NCBI GenBank assembly: GCA_039545295.1
Contig: BCIK01000005.1
Location: 283,142-347,141 of the forward strand
Reading direction: 5' to 3'
DNA from: Udeniomyces pyricola
Taxonomy: Eukaryota; Basidiomycota; Tremellomycetes; Cystofilobasidiales; Mrakiaceae
Length of the DNA: 64,000 nt
Made by a program: the position numbers and the translations under genes. Each line of letters opens with the position of its first letter. Position 1 is the stretch's first letter. The notes beneath the pieces are model-generated. The model saw only the letters and a list, made by a program, of their open reading frames with translations, had not been told where the DNA came from and ran no database searches. Below, piece after piece: positions 48,238 through 60,611 of this stretch.

Positions 48238-49506
48238 ATGCGTTCGACAGCCATCCGCCTGGGGAAGGAGCCGTTCCGACTCCCTCGGACCATGTACCGT
48301 GCCTTGCCTCTTGACATCAAGTACTTTTTCGAATCCCGCCCGACACCCCTCATTCTTCACCCAGCCATCACCAAGCTCGAGTTTCACGTTCCTCACGTCT
48401 TTAACCAAGGCAGGAACGTGTTCCAACCCAAGGTGCAAATCCCGATCGAGGCTCGTCAGAGCGAGAGCCAAAAGGAACATAACCGAATTACCCACGCCGC
48501 CAACCTCATCAGCAGCCTCCGAGCCAAGATCTCCCTTTTGCAAGGCATCGAAGGAAAAGAAGACGATATCAGCAACGATCTCCTTAAGTTGACCGAAATC
48601 GAGGATGCCGAGCAGTTGAGGCTCAAGGAAGCCAAAGCGGAGAACGCCCTGGCTTTGGAACAGGAAGCCGCTCTTTACGACAAGGACGCCCATAGCCTTC
48701 AGTTCCTCGCGTACGATAACCCGACGATCCCGTTTGAGTTCATTCACCCACCCGTGCCAGAGACGGATCATGAGGCGTACGAACACTCTCATGGAGCCCT
48801 CAAGAGCACCGGCAAGCCTCGACCTAAGATCCAGTCGGCTGCGGGGACGAAAATCGTGATTCACCTCGGTGAGTGTGGTTTAGCTCGGATGGGACTTTGG
48901 GAGCTATCTTGCTGGAGCTGCAGAGAGAGGGAGCAAGAGGGAGAGCGTAAGAAGGAAGGGGAGGGAAAGGCGAGTCAATCCGGTTCCTGAGGAAAGGCTC
49001 ATTCACTGACATGCCCGTTTTCTTTTCCTCTTCCTCTTCTTGTTTTTTTTTTCTTCTTTTTTTCTTTTTTCTTTCTTCCTTTCCTCATCGTGCGCTGTTG
49101 CGTTTCGTCTTGGATCATCATTGCCTTGCATTCATACCTTAATATCCCATATCTCTCTTACACACACTCTCTGTTCTTGTCCTCCCAATCATCCCACGAC
49201 CTCGTCCTCTCTCTAACCGTGCGCGCGTGGCCATCAGACAATACATCGGAGCCTCAAGTCGTCACTCTCGACTCGCCTCGCCCATTCCCTATCGCCCAAG
49301 TCCTTTCCGATCCCGCCCTTCACGCGACGACCAACCCCGATTTCGCCGGTCCTCTCGAGAAAGCTTCGCAAGCTTACCTCGAGGTCGAACGGGAGAAAAC
49401 GAAAAGGAGAGAAGCTTGGTTCGGAAAGATGGATATCCAGGCTAAAGTCAAGGCGGCCGCAAACATGGTCGAGGAGAACGGCTCAGTCGTCGATCAGGCA
49501 AGATAA
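48238..49506 (+). CDS. Unknown protein, possibly mitochondrial
   Basis: Two exons, 48238-48868 and 49238-49506 (donor GTGAGT, acceptor CATCAG), give 299 aa in phase. I do not recognise the family. The first 35 residues are basic and hydrophobic (RLGKEPFRLPRTMYRALPLD). A helical charged region (NLISSLRAKISLLQGIEGKE) and an Ala/Glu-rich helix follow, then a proline-rich stretch (NPTIPFEFIHPPVPETD), and the C-terminus ends with a charged helix (AYLEVEREKTKRREAWFGKM). The composition resembles fungal mitochondrial ribosomal or assembly proteins, which is only an inference. A 5' extension by one exon at 48062-48165 is possible. Confidence 0.7.
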
Positions 49507-49984
49507 AAAGCAATATTTGGGTGTTCTTTTTGTTTGGTTTTGGGTTTGAGGTTTCGCGGCCTAGAAAGAGAGAGAAACACGTTGTGGGATTAGGGCATTT
49601 TGACGCGGTCTTTCGAGTAGGGTAGGTAAACTGCACACCTGCAAACCCCCCCCCCCTTCATCCTGTTGTCCCGGCGAGACGTCATGAGCCACGACTCAGT
49701 GAACATGAGATCGCAAACATGATGCAAAGAAAAAGAGAATAGAAAAAGAAAAACAAAATCGGCACGCATCTCTCGGTGTGTGTGCCATGAAACAACCCTT
49801 CTCCCCCGACCTTCCACTTCACTTCTTTCCCATTATCTGCGATCCCTCGATGCTCTCTCTCCCTCTCCCAGATCAACCTCTGAAAGTCACTTGATACCTC
49901 CGTGATTCATCCCTTCTCTCGCCCTTTCAGACCTTCCTCCCCCCCCCCCCACCCCCATCCCCTCCATTTCCTCTTTATTTATTT
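49507..49984. other. Convergent intergenic region
   Basis: 3' flanks of the unknown gene and the aconitase gene. It contains two short C runs (49647-49656 and 49939-49950). No coding frame was found. Confidence 0.5.
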
Positions 49985-52900
49985 TTAAGCCGTCGCCTTT
50001 GCCTTGACAGCCTTGACCATATTCAACGCGCTTCCCGCCTCGAGCCACCCAACTTGATCCTTCGACATCGTATGCTTCGTCGGGATCTCCAACACTTCAC
50101 CCGAGTCGTTCTTGGTGACGCGGAGGGTGATGGTGGAAGAGAGATCACCGGCGACGAGGGCTTCGACACCGATGGTTTCAATGGTATCACCGGCGGAAAT
50201 GAGGGCGTAATCGGCCTTGTCGGCGAACCAGAGAGGGAGGACACCTTGTTTCTGTGTGGAGAAAGAGAAAAGGGGAGGGGACACAATGGTAAGAATGTGT
50301 GAGTAATCTTGAGAGCGTGACTTGACTGAGGAAAAGAGAAAGGAAGAAGAGAAAAGGGAGAGAGGGGACGAACCTTGAGGTTGGTCTCGTGAATTCGGGC
50401 GAAAGATCGAGCGACAATCAAGCATCCACCGTAGAATCGAGGCTGAAGGGCAGCGTGCTCCCTGGCGGATCCCTCTCCGTAGTTCTACAGACAAGCAATC
50501 GCAAATGAGATGGGGGGAATCAGTTTGAATAGGGTCCAACACGCAATGATGATGATGATAAAAAGCCGTCGTTGTAGGGTTAGGCATGAAGGAAAGAGAA
50601 AAGAGGGAAAAAGACGTACGTCGTCGACGACGAGCATCCAAGGCTGGTCCTTGGACTTGTATCGCTTGGCGATGTTGGGGATGGTATCTTGACCCTCGGC
50701 ATCTCGAGCGACGTTGACTTCACCTCCCTCATCGTTGACAGCAGTGATCACTATCAAACAGAAATCGACACATCAACATGATGATCATACGTTTGAGCCG
50801 TGAGGGGGATCTTTGCTTGGCCTAACCGGCAGGGGTCAAGCAAGAGACAGAAAGAGGAAAGCAAAGAAAAGAAGTTTTCAATGACTCACAAAGGTTTTCC
50901 GAGATGTTGGAAAGGTGACCCTTGTACTTGAGCCAAGGTCCGGCAGCTGAAATGTGATCGGTCGTGCTATTCTCACATCAAGCGTAATACAAATGATAAG
51001 GAAGCGACCCCCGAACCATACAACATCCGTCAATATTTCCTTCAAACCCTTGAATTTCGTACCCCTCCCCCCTCTTATCAAAGGGCGACAACAACATAAA
51101 GAAGGGATTATAAAAATGGTTTGAGAGGATGCTTACCATTTGCCCCTAACACGCATGAGGCATTTCATCTTGGGAAGTTCCGCGGGCCCAGCCTCGAAGA
51201 AGGACGGGAAGGGCGCAAGCACCTCGAGTCGAGTGGACGTAGGCGAGATGGCAATCTGAGTCTCGGGCACTGGCTCGGGCGAAGGAGTGGGAGCATAAGA
51301 CTCGTCGCCTGATGCGAAAAAGGAACAACAACGAAAAAGTTCAGCAGCAAACAAAAAGACGGGAGCAGATCAGTAAACATGTGAGTACGGGCGAGATTTT
51401 CATTTGTGGTCGAACGGGACGGACCAGGAGTGAAGCCAGACTTGGGCAGCCTATCACCGGTAGGGGCCTGGAACTTGAACGGCTTGCCGTCCGGACCAGT
51501 GATGGTATCGACCATCGGGTTGAAGTTCATGTCGCCCGCAAAAGTCATCTAGTAGAGGGATCGAAATGGAAGGCCGATACGTCAGCTGATCTAGCCGATG
51601 ATGCATTACTTCAGCACCGTTCAAAGGGAAGGAGGGAAGGGCTGGCTGAGGAACGTACAGCGGTGACGAGCTCAGGCGAGGCAAGGAAGTTCACTGGGAA
51701 CAAGCAGCAGGAGCAAGATGAAATCCAAAACCAGTGTCAATTTCGAGCCCCATGGTCTTTTCATAGCTTGCAAGCGACATCATACTCACTGGTCTTGAGG
51801 TTACCGTCGTTTCGGGCCTTGAAGTTTCGGTTGAAAGAGGTGAGGATAGCTGTTGGAGAAGGGGCAGCAACATGATCGCATCAGTCTAGGTTCCATAGCC
51901 AAACCCCCAGCTATATATGCAACGGACGTCGTGGACCTCACCGTTGTCCTCTCCCTGCTTGTCATCTCGCTTCCATTGCCCAATGCACGGTCCACACGCG
52001 TTGGCAAGGACAGTAGCACCGACACCCTCAAGCGTCTCCTGGAGACCATCTCGCTCAATCGTGGCTCGGATGAGCTCACTTCCCGGGGTCACCATGAAAG
52101 GGACCTTGACCTTGAGACCGGCGTCCTTGGCCTGCTGGGCGATCGAGGCGACTCGAGACATGTCCTCGTAAGATGAGTTGGTGCACGATCCAATCAAACC
52201 GGCCGAGAGGGTCGAAGGGTACGAGTTGGAAGTGATGAAGTCAGAGAACTTGGAGAGAGGGGTGGAAAGATCGGGCGTGAAGGGACCGTTAAGATGAGGT
52301 TCCAACTCGGAGAGGTTCTGCAACGGACAATGGGCAAGGGTACGATATATCAGGGGGAAATTGGTCAAAACCCAGTTGGAACGGCCAGAGATATCAACTT
52401 TTCATGTAGGACGTACGATCTCGATGACCTCGTCGTACTCGGCACCCTCGTCGGCGCTAAGGAAACCCTGAGCGGCAGCAGCATCGGCCGCCTTGGCGAC
52501 ACCAGCCCGACCAGTTGCTTGGAGGTACGATCGCATGTTCTCAGAGTACGGGAACGTGCTGGTCGTGGCTCCGACCTCAGCTCCCATGTTGGCAATGGTG
52601 GCCAGACCTGATGTTCAGGAAAAAGAACAAATAAAAGCGGTCGTCAGGCCAGCTTGACACTTGCTTTGACATCTACTACTAAGGATAACCCAAGAACTAA
52701 CCAGTGCACGACTGAGAAGCGACACCAGGTCCAAAGTACTCGATGATACGACCAGTACCTCCCTATCGAAGGAGAGCGTTTCACACGATTGACCGCATTC
52801 AGCTACAGCGCGATCAGGCACAAGGCAATCCAGGCAAGACATGATCGAGATGGACTCACCCTGACAGTGAGCTTACCAGCCAAGTTCAAGATCAGATCCT

Positions 52901-54188
52901 TAGGCGTAGCCCAACCGCTAAGCTGTCCGGTAAGCTTGACACCGACAACATTGGGGGCCTTGAGCTCCCAAGGCGTGTCAGTCAGCGCATCGACAGCATC
53001 GGCTCCTCCGACACCGATGGCGAGCATGCCGAGTCCACCGGCGTTAGGGGTGTGCGAGTCGGTTCCAAGCATGAGCAGACCCGGCCTGGAACATACAGAG
53101 AAGGAAGCGAATGGACGTCAGCTCAAGAGGCAAGATAAAGAGTGAAAACCAAACTGAACTAACGACTCACGCAGCGTAGTTCTCGAGAACAATCTGGTGA
53201 ATGATACCAGATCCCGGCTTCCAGAACTATCAAAGTGTCGATAAGAATTAGCAAGTCAGATACGACAAGGAGGTTGTGTTGACGACTACGAAACAAAGAA
53301 ACGATAGAAATCCAAAGCTTACCTCGATACCGTACTTCTTGCCAGCCGACTCAAGGAAGTCAAAGACTTCCTTGTTGGTAACGATGGACCTCTTCAAGTC
53401 GCTCTCGGCTCCGTCAAAGGCTTTGTACAAATGTATATCGTGACGATGATCAGTGTCTGAGGACGAAAGTGAGCGGTTGTAACGTAGTATGCCGACGGAC
53501 ATACCCTGGATAAGGTGGTCACAATGGATCGAAGCAGGTACCGCGGTACGCTTCATTCCGCAGGTCATGAACTGAAGAAGAGCCATTTGAGCACTCGCAT
53601 CTTGCATGGCAACTCGCTACAAGGAACGTGGTAAGAATGCTGGGATCAGTATATGCGTGCGTAGACATCGGCCAAGGATCAAGGTGACCTCACGTCTGGC
53701 TTGAGCCTGGATCGGGTTGAATGGAAAGTACAGTCAGTTCAGGTTTCTCCGTCTGGCCGAAATCAAGTTTACGACGAGAGCACTCACTTGAGGTAAGTTT
53801 GTCCTCGAACGGGAGCACCTGTTCCCTCGACATCGTGCAGATGCGAGTACAGGATCTTCTCGGCAAGCGTAAGCTTCTGACCGCTAGGCAGCTTGGATCG
53901 GACCGCCTCGAGTGTCTTGAGCAGACGCGGGTAAGGCGGAGTGATTGGGGCCTAAGGAGGTAGTGACATCAAACGATAAGAATCATATGGGTTCATCGAA
54001 GCGGTGATGTATCCGCATCAGCACGTATGCTAGACCCCGGACTGCAAGACGGTGACTGGAAAGCAGAAGAGACAACGAACGCAGTCTTTCTGTCTGAGCT
54101 CAGCGTAGCTTGCCTCGGTGGCCAGAGTACGTCGCGAGTAGGATCGAAGGGAGGGGAGGGCTCTGCTTCGGGAGATGAGGGACGCCAT
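49985..54188 (-). CDS. Aconitate hydratase family, mitochondrial (aconitase or ACO2-type homoaconitase paralogue)
   Basis: Eighteen exons: 54188-54081, 53951-53788, 53706-53694 (13 nt), 53616-53505, 53420-53323, 53226-53171, 53085-52860, 52762-52702, 52607-52417, 52317-51942, 51849-51790, 51693-51659, 51548-51425, 51308-51137, 50966-50890, 50750-50620, 50484-50374 and 50251-49985; 793 aa, all phases agree. It isomerises citrate to isocitrate in the TCA cycle through a [4Fe-4S] cluster. The cluster cysteines are C388 (GSCTNSS), C451 and C454 ([10 protein letters not shown]), with the usual spacing. Substrate-binding blocks include [29 protein letters not shown], and [16 protein letters not shown], then [14 protein letters not shown]. 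The N-terminus ([20 protein letters not shown]) looks like a mitochondrial presequence. Fungi often have a second paralogue serving lysine synthesis; which of the two this is cannot be settled from the window. Confidence 0.93.
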
Positions 54189-54960
54189 GGCTGTAAGAAC
54201 GAGCGCTAGGCAAGGACTCAAAGGGCGGAGGGGAAGGGAGGATGGACGAGGGAGTAAGTGGCAAGCGAAGAGTGGAAGCGATTCGACATTTGGTCGGAGT
54301 GCTGAGCCGACGAACCAATCATATCAATTTCTTTATTTCATTGAATAGACTTTCATGTTTTCGGTATGCCGTCTCATTTGCAAGTTTGTGCCTTCTGCGG
54401 TGTGTTCAGTGAGGAAGTTTTATTGTGACATGTATTCATATCGGTGGGCTAGTTTGATCATGGATCGGTCGGGGCTGAGATGTAGACTTTCAAACCAGCG
54501 GGGCGATATCACCCTTAAATTCACGCGTAACTCACCGTCGCCAGACTAGATGATCGCCCACTGACTACAGGTCAGCGAAAGAGTCGATAGACCAGCCATT
54601 TTTCGCATAGGGGGAAGAGAGGCGTCAGTGGTTTGCGATGGACGACTGCCACAAAAACAGACATGATAATCAAAGGACATTACAACACCGCACACGCTTC
54701 CTACGCCAGCCTGGTTCTCAATTGTTCTGTGTAGAAAGACAGCGTACAGGCGCAACTATGTCAGATTGTTTTATGAAATCACGGATGTGGACGTCTGTCG
54801 AGATACGTACGGTTTGTTTCACTTGGGACGAAGGGGGTACAAGCTCCCAGTCAACACGAAGCGGGTCCGAGACCGATTCGAGTGATGTCAAGCCGAGGAA
54901 AGAGCAAAACGAAGAAGGGTCAGGTATGCCGACCAAGCACTGGGCACGCGTAAAAGAATC
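54189..54960. promoter_or_regulatory. Intergenic region upstream of the aconitase-family gene
   Basis: Promoter of the minus-strand aconitase gene, plus the 3' flank of the PWI-domain gene. No coding frame or repeat was noticed. Confidence 0.5.
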
Positions 54961-56211
54961 TCATCGAGGTGGAGTCGAGCGGTTTCTGTGAGTCGAGCGA
55001 GTACGAAAACGTCAATCAGCAATCTTGGTCAGAACCAGAACATGCATCGTCTTCAAACATGAAGAACGCACCGGTCTCCTCGGGGTGGGGTATCGTTCAA
55101 TCTATCGCTGTCCCGTCGTGCGGGAGTAGGACTCCTGTCTCGCTTGCGAGGCGGCGACCGGTCCCATCGGCTTCTCTCTCGACGACGGGGTGGTGACCTA
55201 GATGGGGAGTCATCACGTCGGCGGGGAGGAGGCGAGCGGGAGCGCGGGCGAGCGTCATACCCTCGGTTCCTCCCATATCCACTGTCTCTTGACTGCTCAA
55301 ATTCTCCACGTCCACCGGACCGAGAGCCATAACTCTCTCGGCCTGAGTCTCTTCCCCTGTTTCCGTAGCTGCTTCCGCGGTCCCCACCCTGTCGTGCCCC
55401 ACTTTGTTGCCCATATCCGACTCGCGGTCCGTCTTGAGGCCCTGACATTCCACCTCGGTTCGAGCCTGCATATCCACCGCGATTTGGTACTGGCGGAAGG
55501 GCGTGGGCTTGTTGAGGAAGACTTCCACCCTGTCTCCATTGCCCCGCGACGACGGCGCGCTCGGCTTCCTCCTTCTTCCGAAGCTCCTCTTTTTTCGCCT
55601 CCACAAACTCCTTGGGAACCCCACCCGGAGAAACCTGAGCCGAGAGTAGCAGGTCCCAGAGATGGGTGACAAACGTGGACGTCTTGGATTCGAGGAAGCC
55701 AGTCAAAGCAATCTGGATCTTGCGAGGGTCGGGGTTCTGGACAAAGGTAGCGGACGCGACGAGCAATGGGTGCACGTAAGATTGCCAGCAGGATAAAGGA
55801 CTTCAGTAACATCAACATTGACCCAGTTAATGTGTCAACAGCTACTCACAACGTTGGTGGGGTCTTCCAGCAGTCCCATCTACAGAAATTTTACCGCAAT
55901 GGATCGTAGCGTAACGAACGAGGCATACACGAGAATGGATTAGCCTGGTATGCGTATGGATACACTCGTACGACCAGGGATTGTGCTCGTTTACTTACGG
56001 CGTACTCGATGACGACTTCATCCTCGAACCCAAGCAGGGTAGTGACCTCCTTGGCCATCCAGCTTCGCATGACAGTCGCGTTGACCTTGCGCATATCGAC
56101 TTTGGTTGCGAACAATGGAGGGAATTTGGTCGTGCGGAGAAGCTTGGCCTCCTTGTCGGCGAACCGAGTGTCCTGATCAATGGCAGTGCCTTTGAATCCT
56201 GAGTCTCCCAT
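54961..56211 (-). CDS. SRRM1-like PWI-domain, SR-rich splicing co-activator
   Basis: Four exons: 56211-55999, 55879-55850, 55736-55072 and 54985-54961; 310 aa, phases agree. The PWI nucleic-acid-binding domain covers residues about 1-140: FKGTAIDQDTRFADKEAKLL, TKFPPLFATKVDMRKVN, VMRSWMAKEVTTLLGFEDEV, NPDPRKIQIALTGFLESKT, then LWDLLLSAQVSPGGVPKEF. This matches SRRM1/SRm160, a bridging factor of exon-bound splicing complexes. The remainder is Gly/Arg-rich and then an RS region (PRSRSPPPRRRDDSPSRSPP), ending in a 25-nt exon (NRSTPPR). It is far shorter than the ~900-residue animal protein, as is usual in fungi. Confidence 0.9.
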
Positions 56212-57428
56212 GGTCGAAGTGAATCGATGGATCTTGTAGAGTGTGGGACAGGATTGGGGAGAAACGATCACGAAGATGGCCGTATGGGCAAGGAGATGGA
56301 CGAGGCACCACCAAACTTCAAAGATCCAATATCCAAGCTCCAGCCAAACAGTCAGCACACGAGTCAAAGTACTGTAAGAATGATCCAGTCGATTTGGGTC
56401 GATTGTGATGGCAATTAATCGCGAATTACGATTAGATATGGATGTTTTCGATGGGTGTCGGACAACAGTGTTTCATGGTGTACGTATAGGATGGAGTCGA
56501 GGACAAACGCAAAGAGTGATCTGAAGATTATCCATGAACAAAATTAGACAGCGGCACAAGTAACCGCAACGAGCGCGCGTTGGTTCAGCTGGTTCGCGTT
56601 CGCCCCAGGATTCAGCTTCCAGCCCCACACGCTCTTGACTCCCATCATGCTTTTTACAAGACAGCGCAATGGGGATATTAGGTCATAAGTGGATGAGTCC
56701 TCGCTTCATCCTGGTCTGAAGATATCGATCCCGAGGGTTAAGGAGGACTATCGACTAATCACAGGAGATTCAAAATACTCATACTGATCCGTCAGACTTC
56801 AGGCACGTTTATCCAGCTGGTGCTTTGGCTTGGCTGGTATGGAACCAAATAGACAGAGCAGAGAGCATGCACTGCCTCCCTTCGTTTGTCGTCTGCTGGC
56901 CTTTGAGCTCTGCGTCATCGTTGATCAATCATGGTATGCTGATGTCCGATACAGGGGTCGACACGAACTGATGGCTCTTCTCCCAAATGCCTGTCGTCTT
57001 GTCCATTGTCCCTGTGCTCCTTCGTGGATATTGTATTGCACCCTATTACCCCACTACTCACCGCGGATGTTCATCTTCATCTTGCGGATCACTCGGCATT
57101 TACAACCCTGCCAAGCCCTTCTGGCCTCAATCGCGCGCATGATCACCCTCGCGTCCTCGCTCCTTCCTCCTTGCCCAGTCCTACTGTCCTGGCCGCTCAC
57201 CATTCTCATCGAGTTTTATCCCCTTGGATTATCCAGACTGACTGTTTAGCGCTGAGCACGTTGTTGCATCGGTAGTAGGAGAGGCCACGCACCTGCCGTC
57301 GGAGGTACTACGTCGCTCAAGCTGTATCGATGAATCGTGGATTGCATTGCTGATTTTTATCTGCTAACACTCATCTGCCGACATCAACTCTCCCAACCGC
57401 TCCAATCTACCCTTTTCCACAGCTCAAC
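56212..57428. promoter_or_regulatory. Divergent 1.2-kb region between the PWI-domain and transporter genes
   Basis: Upstream region of two divergent genes. No coding frame, RNA gene or repeat was recognised. Confidence 0.5.
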
Positions 57429-60108
57429 ATGGTCGCCATCTGGTCTGCTTTCAGCCCGCTCGAGTGGGTGTTCTTCTAACCCTCTCTCTTCGGTCACAGG
57501 GACTACAACCTGGACTATGATGCACCGGGCTATCAGACATTGTGCCCTCTACGTTACGTACTGACTGGCTGACGATGTCATCATCTCGGTAGACGGCGCA
57601 ACATCGCCATTTATATCGCTGGTATCATGCTTTACAAAGTCGGCTTAGAGGCTTTCAACGGCAGTATCACTACGCTGGCCTCTGATCGATTCAAAGCGAC
57701 CAACACCTTTGCGAAGCTGGGTCTCTTGACAGGTGTGTATCTCATACAAATACTTGCCGACATCTCAGGAATTCATTCAGATACTGATGCGCACGCTGTA
57801 TTTCAGGTTTGAACCAGGCAATGCAGGTGAGGCATCTAGTCTATATCCGTCTCTGCTCATGAATGCATTGACTGATCTCCCGGGTATCCCACTCCAACGA
57901 TTAGGTTGTAGGATCTATTCTTATCGCCCCACTCATTAAGGTAAGCCGCTGTTGTCGTGTTTCGCAGATTGTTGTATATCACTACTCTTCGGACGCCGTC
58001 TGACAGTTATTGCTTGGGCTTGCCGACCGCGATCATCCAGAAATTTCCAACCCGATCTGTCCTTGCGTCGGCCATCGTTGTGTTCGGTTGCATCTCGACG
58101 CTCTTTCTCATCATTGACGCCGCAACGGGCGGGAAACCTAGGACTATGTCCCCTGGTGGCAAAGTCAAATACGGAAGCTGGGAGTACGTTCGTTCTGCCC
58201 ACCCCATTACCGCCTATGCTGTCTAAATCCATAGCTAATGCTTGTTCGTCCGATTTGTCGACAGTCCCAACTGCTTGTTCCCGCTTTATTGCATCTCGGG
58301 CGTATCCTACGGCATGGTCGAATTGATCCGACGTGTCATCCCTCGAGGTGAGTCCCGATGTTCGCTTCGGTGCATGTGAGTCGCATACCAACGCTGATCT
58401 GCCGAATGTCTTGTCCAGACATCGTCGGAGGAGATGTCACCAAATTGCGCAAGATGGACGCAATTGGTAAGCTGTCATCATTGTTTCCTTTGTGACGCGT
58501 GTTTATCCAACCTGACCCGATTGATTCTGCAGTTCACATCCTGTATGAGGTCGCCGGAACCTGTGGTGCTTTGCTATCCGTCACCCTGATCAAAAAGTTT
58601 GGCAACAGTGAGTGATCAAAAACTGGTTCATAAGCCATCCAAGACAGAGACAGTTCTCTCACCCTTGTTCTGATTATCTTACCTCATATACATCAGATTT
58701 CTCGGTAGGTTCATCTCTCAATTCGTTGGTCTCCAAACGACGTGAGCTGACATCATGGCTCGTTTTATAGTTCTGCATTACCCCTCCCCTCTTTGCCCTT
58801 GCTGGTCTCGCGTGGATGTTTGTGGGCAAACTCGGTCATGGTGACAAGCCTGCCGGCGGCCTTGCTGTGCTCGAAGAGAAAGAGTCTTACCTCCGCGCCA
58901 GTATCAAGGGCTTCAGGGCCTTTGGACGAAGCACCTTCAAGGGAGGTTACATTTGTTTCTCTGACCGCAAGTTTATCTGGCTCAGTGAGTGTGGTTTTTT
59001 TCTTTTCTAAATGAGCTGAATTGCTGAGGAAATGAGCATTTTCGATCTTTGCTGACTGGGCACGTTTCTTTCAGTTCCCGGCTACTCACTCGCCTTGTAT
59101 GGTCACCGAGCGCTGGAAAATGTCTTGTCCCCAGCTATCGCCAAACGGATTATGCTCGACTCCTCGTACTCTCAAATCATGGTAGCAGGATCTAACGGCG
59201 GAGAGCTCCTAGGAGCGGCTGTGGTTCTTTTCTTCACCAACAAAATCCATACGCCCTTGCCCTTCCTTCGATTCGACGCCTTGGCCCTCTTGATTGTCTG
59301 GGTTCTTCCTTTTTACACCGAGAACATCACGCCCCATGTCGCTGGCTATGCTTGGAAGATTGGTTCGTCAGGGTCATCACATCTGGATAGCGGGTGTGTG
59401 TTACCCGTCATTGACTAACTGGTTGTTCTTCTTATTCAGCCGGCATGTTTATTCCCGTGTCGATGGGATGGGCCGCTGGAGATGTTTCTCTAGCTGCATT
59501 CATCCAGGCGTCGCTTGCCCGGATGGAGTCGCAGGATCGCGAGGTTTCCGCCCTTGGGTAAGCTTGCTCATCCCGTTTGTGCTATGTCCTCGACCTCGTC
59601 AACATGCTAAAATACCTTGCTCGATCTCCGTTCAGTGCTGTCATGGCCTTCCTATTCTCCACCTACATCATCCTTTACGCGATCCTAGGTTCAGTACTTG
59701 GCAAACACATCGATAAGATCTTCGCTCGCGACGGAAACATCAAACAAGCATTGATCGATGTCGGAGGAATTCAAGTGAGGCACATCATCTGAGAGTGTAC
59801 CCCCTTTGATCACCATTGTCTTGGTCCTGATCTTGGTATCTGACGCTGTGTGTCTTCGCTGTCTTTCCATCCTTGCACCCTTCAAGTTCACTGTCATCTC
59901 CGTCATCATTCTCCTCGCAACTTGTGTCCCCCGGGGAGCTCTTGCCTTCAACCCATCTCTCATCAATGATGCCGTGCTCGACGGCGAAGTTGATGCCGAC
60001 GAAGAAGCCAACGCCGATGCCCTCGGCAAGGACGAGAAGAAGCGCAAGAGTGATGATGACGAATTTGAGCCTGAGTTCAAGGCTACCAACGTGGGAGCCA
60101 TGTTTTAA
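57429..60108 (+). CDS. MFS-type multi-pass membrane transporter, substrate unknown
   Basis: Fifteen-exon model, 536 aa: 57429-57463, 57500-57541, 57593-57732, 57807-57826 (20 nt), 57905-57940, 58041-58183, 58265-58347, 58419-58466, 58533-58607, 58697-58704 (8 nt), 58771-58984, 59075-59362, 59440-59557, 59636-59774 and 59887-60108. About 10-12 hydrophobic spans are visible, such as NIAIYIAGIMLYKVGLEAF, SAIVVFGCISTLFLIIDA, FDALALLIVWVLPFYTENI, FLFSTYIILYAILGSVLGK and FTVISVIILLATCVP. The arrangement with a central cytosolic loop (LEEKESYLRASIKGFRAFG) suggests the major facilitator fold. The C-terminal tail is acidic and then lysine-rich. The donor of exon 2 (GTGCCC) is weak and the 8-nt exon rests on phase alone, so the start and that region are the least certain. 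I do not recognise a substrate class. Confidence 0.75.
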
Positions 60109-60611
60109 ATATCACATCACGGCTAGTTGCGGTGTTTTTGTTTTTTTTTCTTCACCTGCCTTCCTTTTTCTGTCTTTGTGCTGTTGTTGTTCATGTTTGG
60201 TCTGTCGAGAATCGTCAATAGTTTTGGATTAAGGTAACTCCCTGCACTGTCATTACCGCGATGTTCGATTCTTTTTTGTTTTCCTCCCCTAGCTGTTTCC
60301 TATCTGTTGTCACTCAAATTTCTCTGTCACACTATGGTCTGATGATGTGTAATCCTTGCCATGAGAGTTCTCTTTGGAGAGAACACCTTCGATATGTCCA
60401 TGAAGGAGAGTAAATCATCAGAATGACAAGAGTCATGTACGATTGACAAGACCAGTGTGTCGATCGAGACTTATCAAGACAGCCAACCGCAGCTGCTGTG
60501 CTCAGCCGGCACCCGGTTTCACTTTCGCCTGCCAAACCACCATCCCGACCTCAGCTCCCTCCCCACATCCATCCCTTCCTTTTGGACCCGATCACACAGT
60601 AGTCATTCATC
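60109..60611. promoter_or_regulatory. Intergenic region upstream of RVS167
   Basis: T-rich 3' flank of the transporter gene, then the RVS167 promoter. Nothing coding was found. Confidence 0.5.

Noticed and set aside
48238..49506. Mitochondrial ribosomal protein mL59/MRPL25 assignment
   Set aside because: The opening residues are vaguely similar, but the central and C-terminal family blocks are absent.
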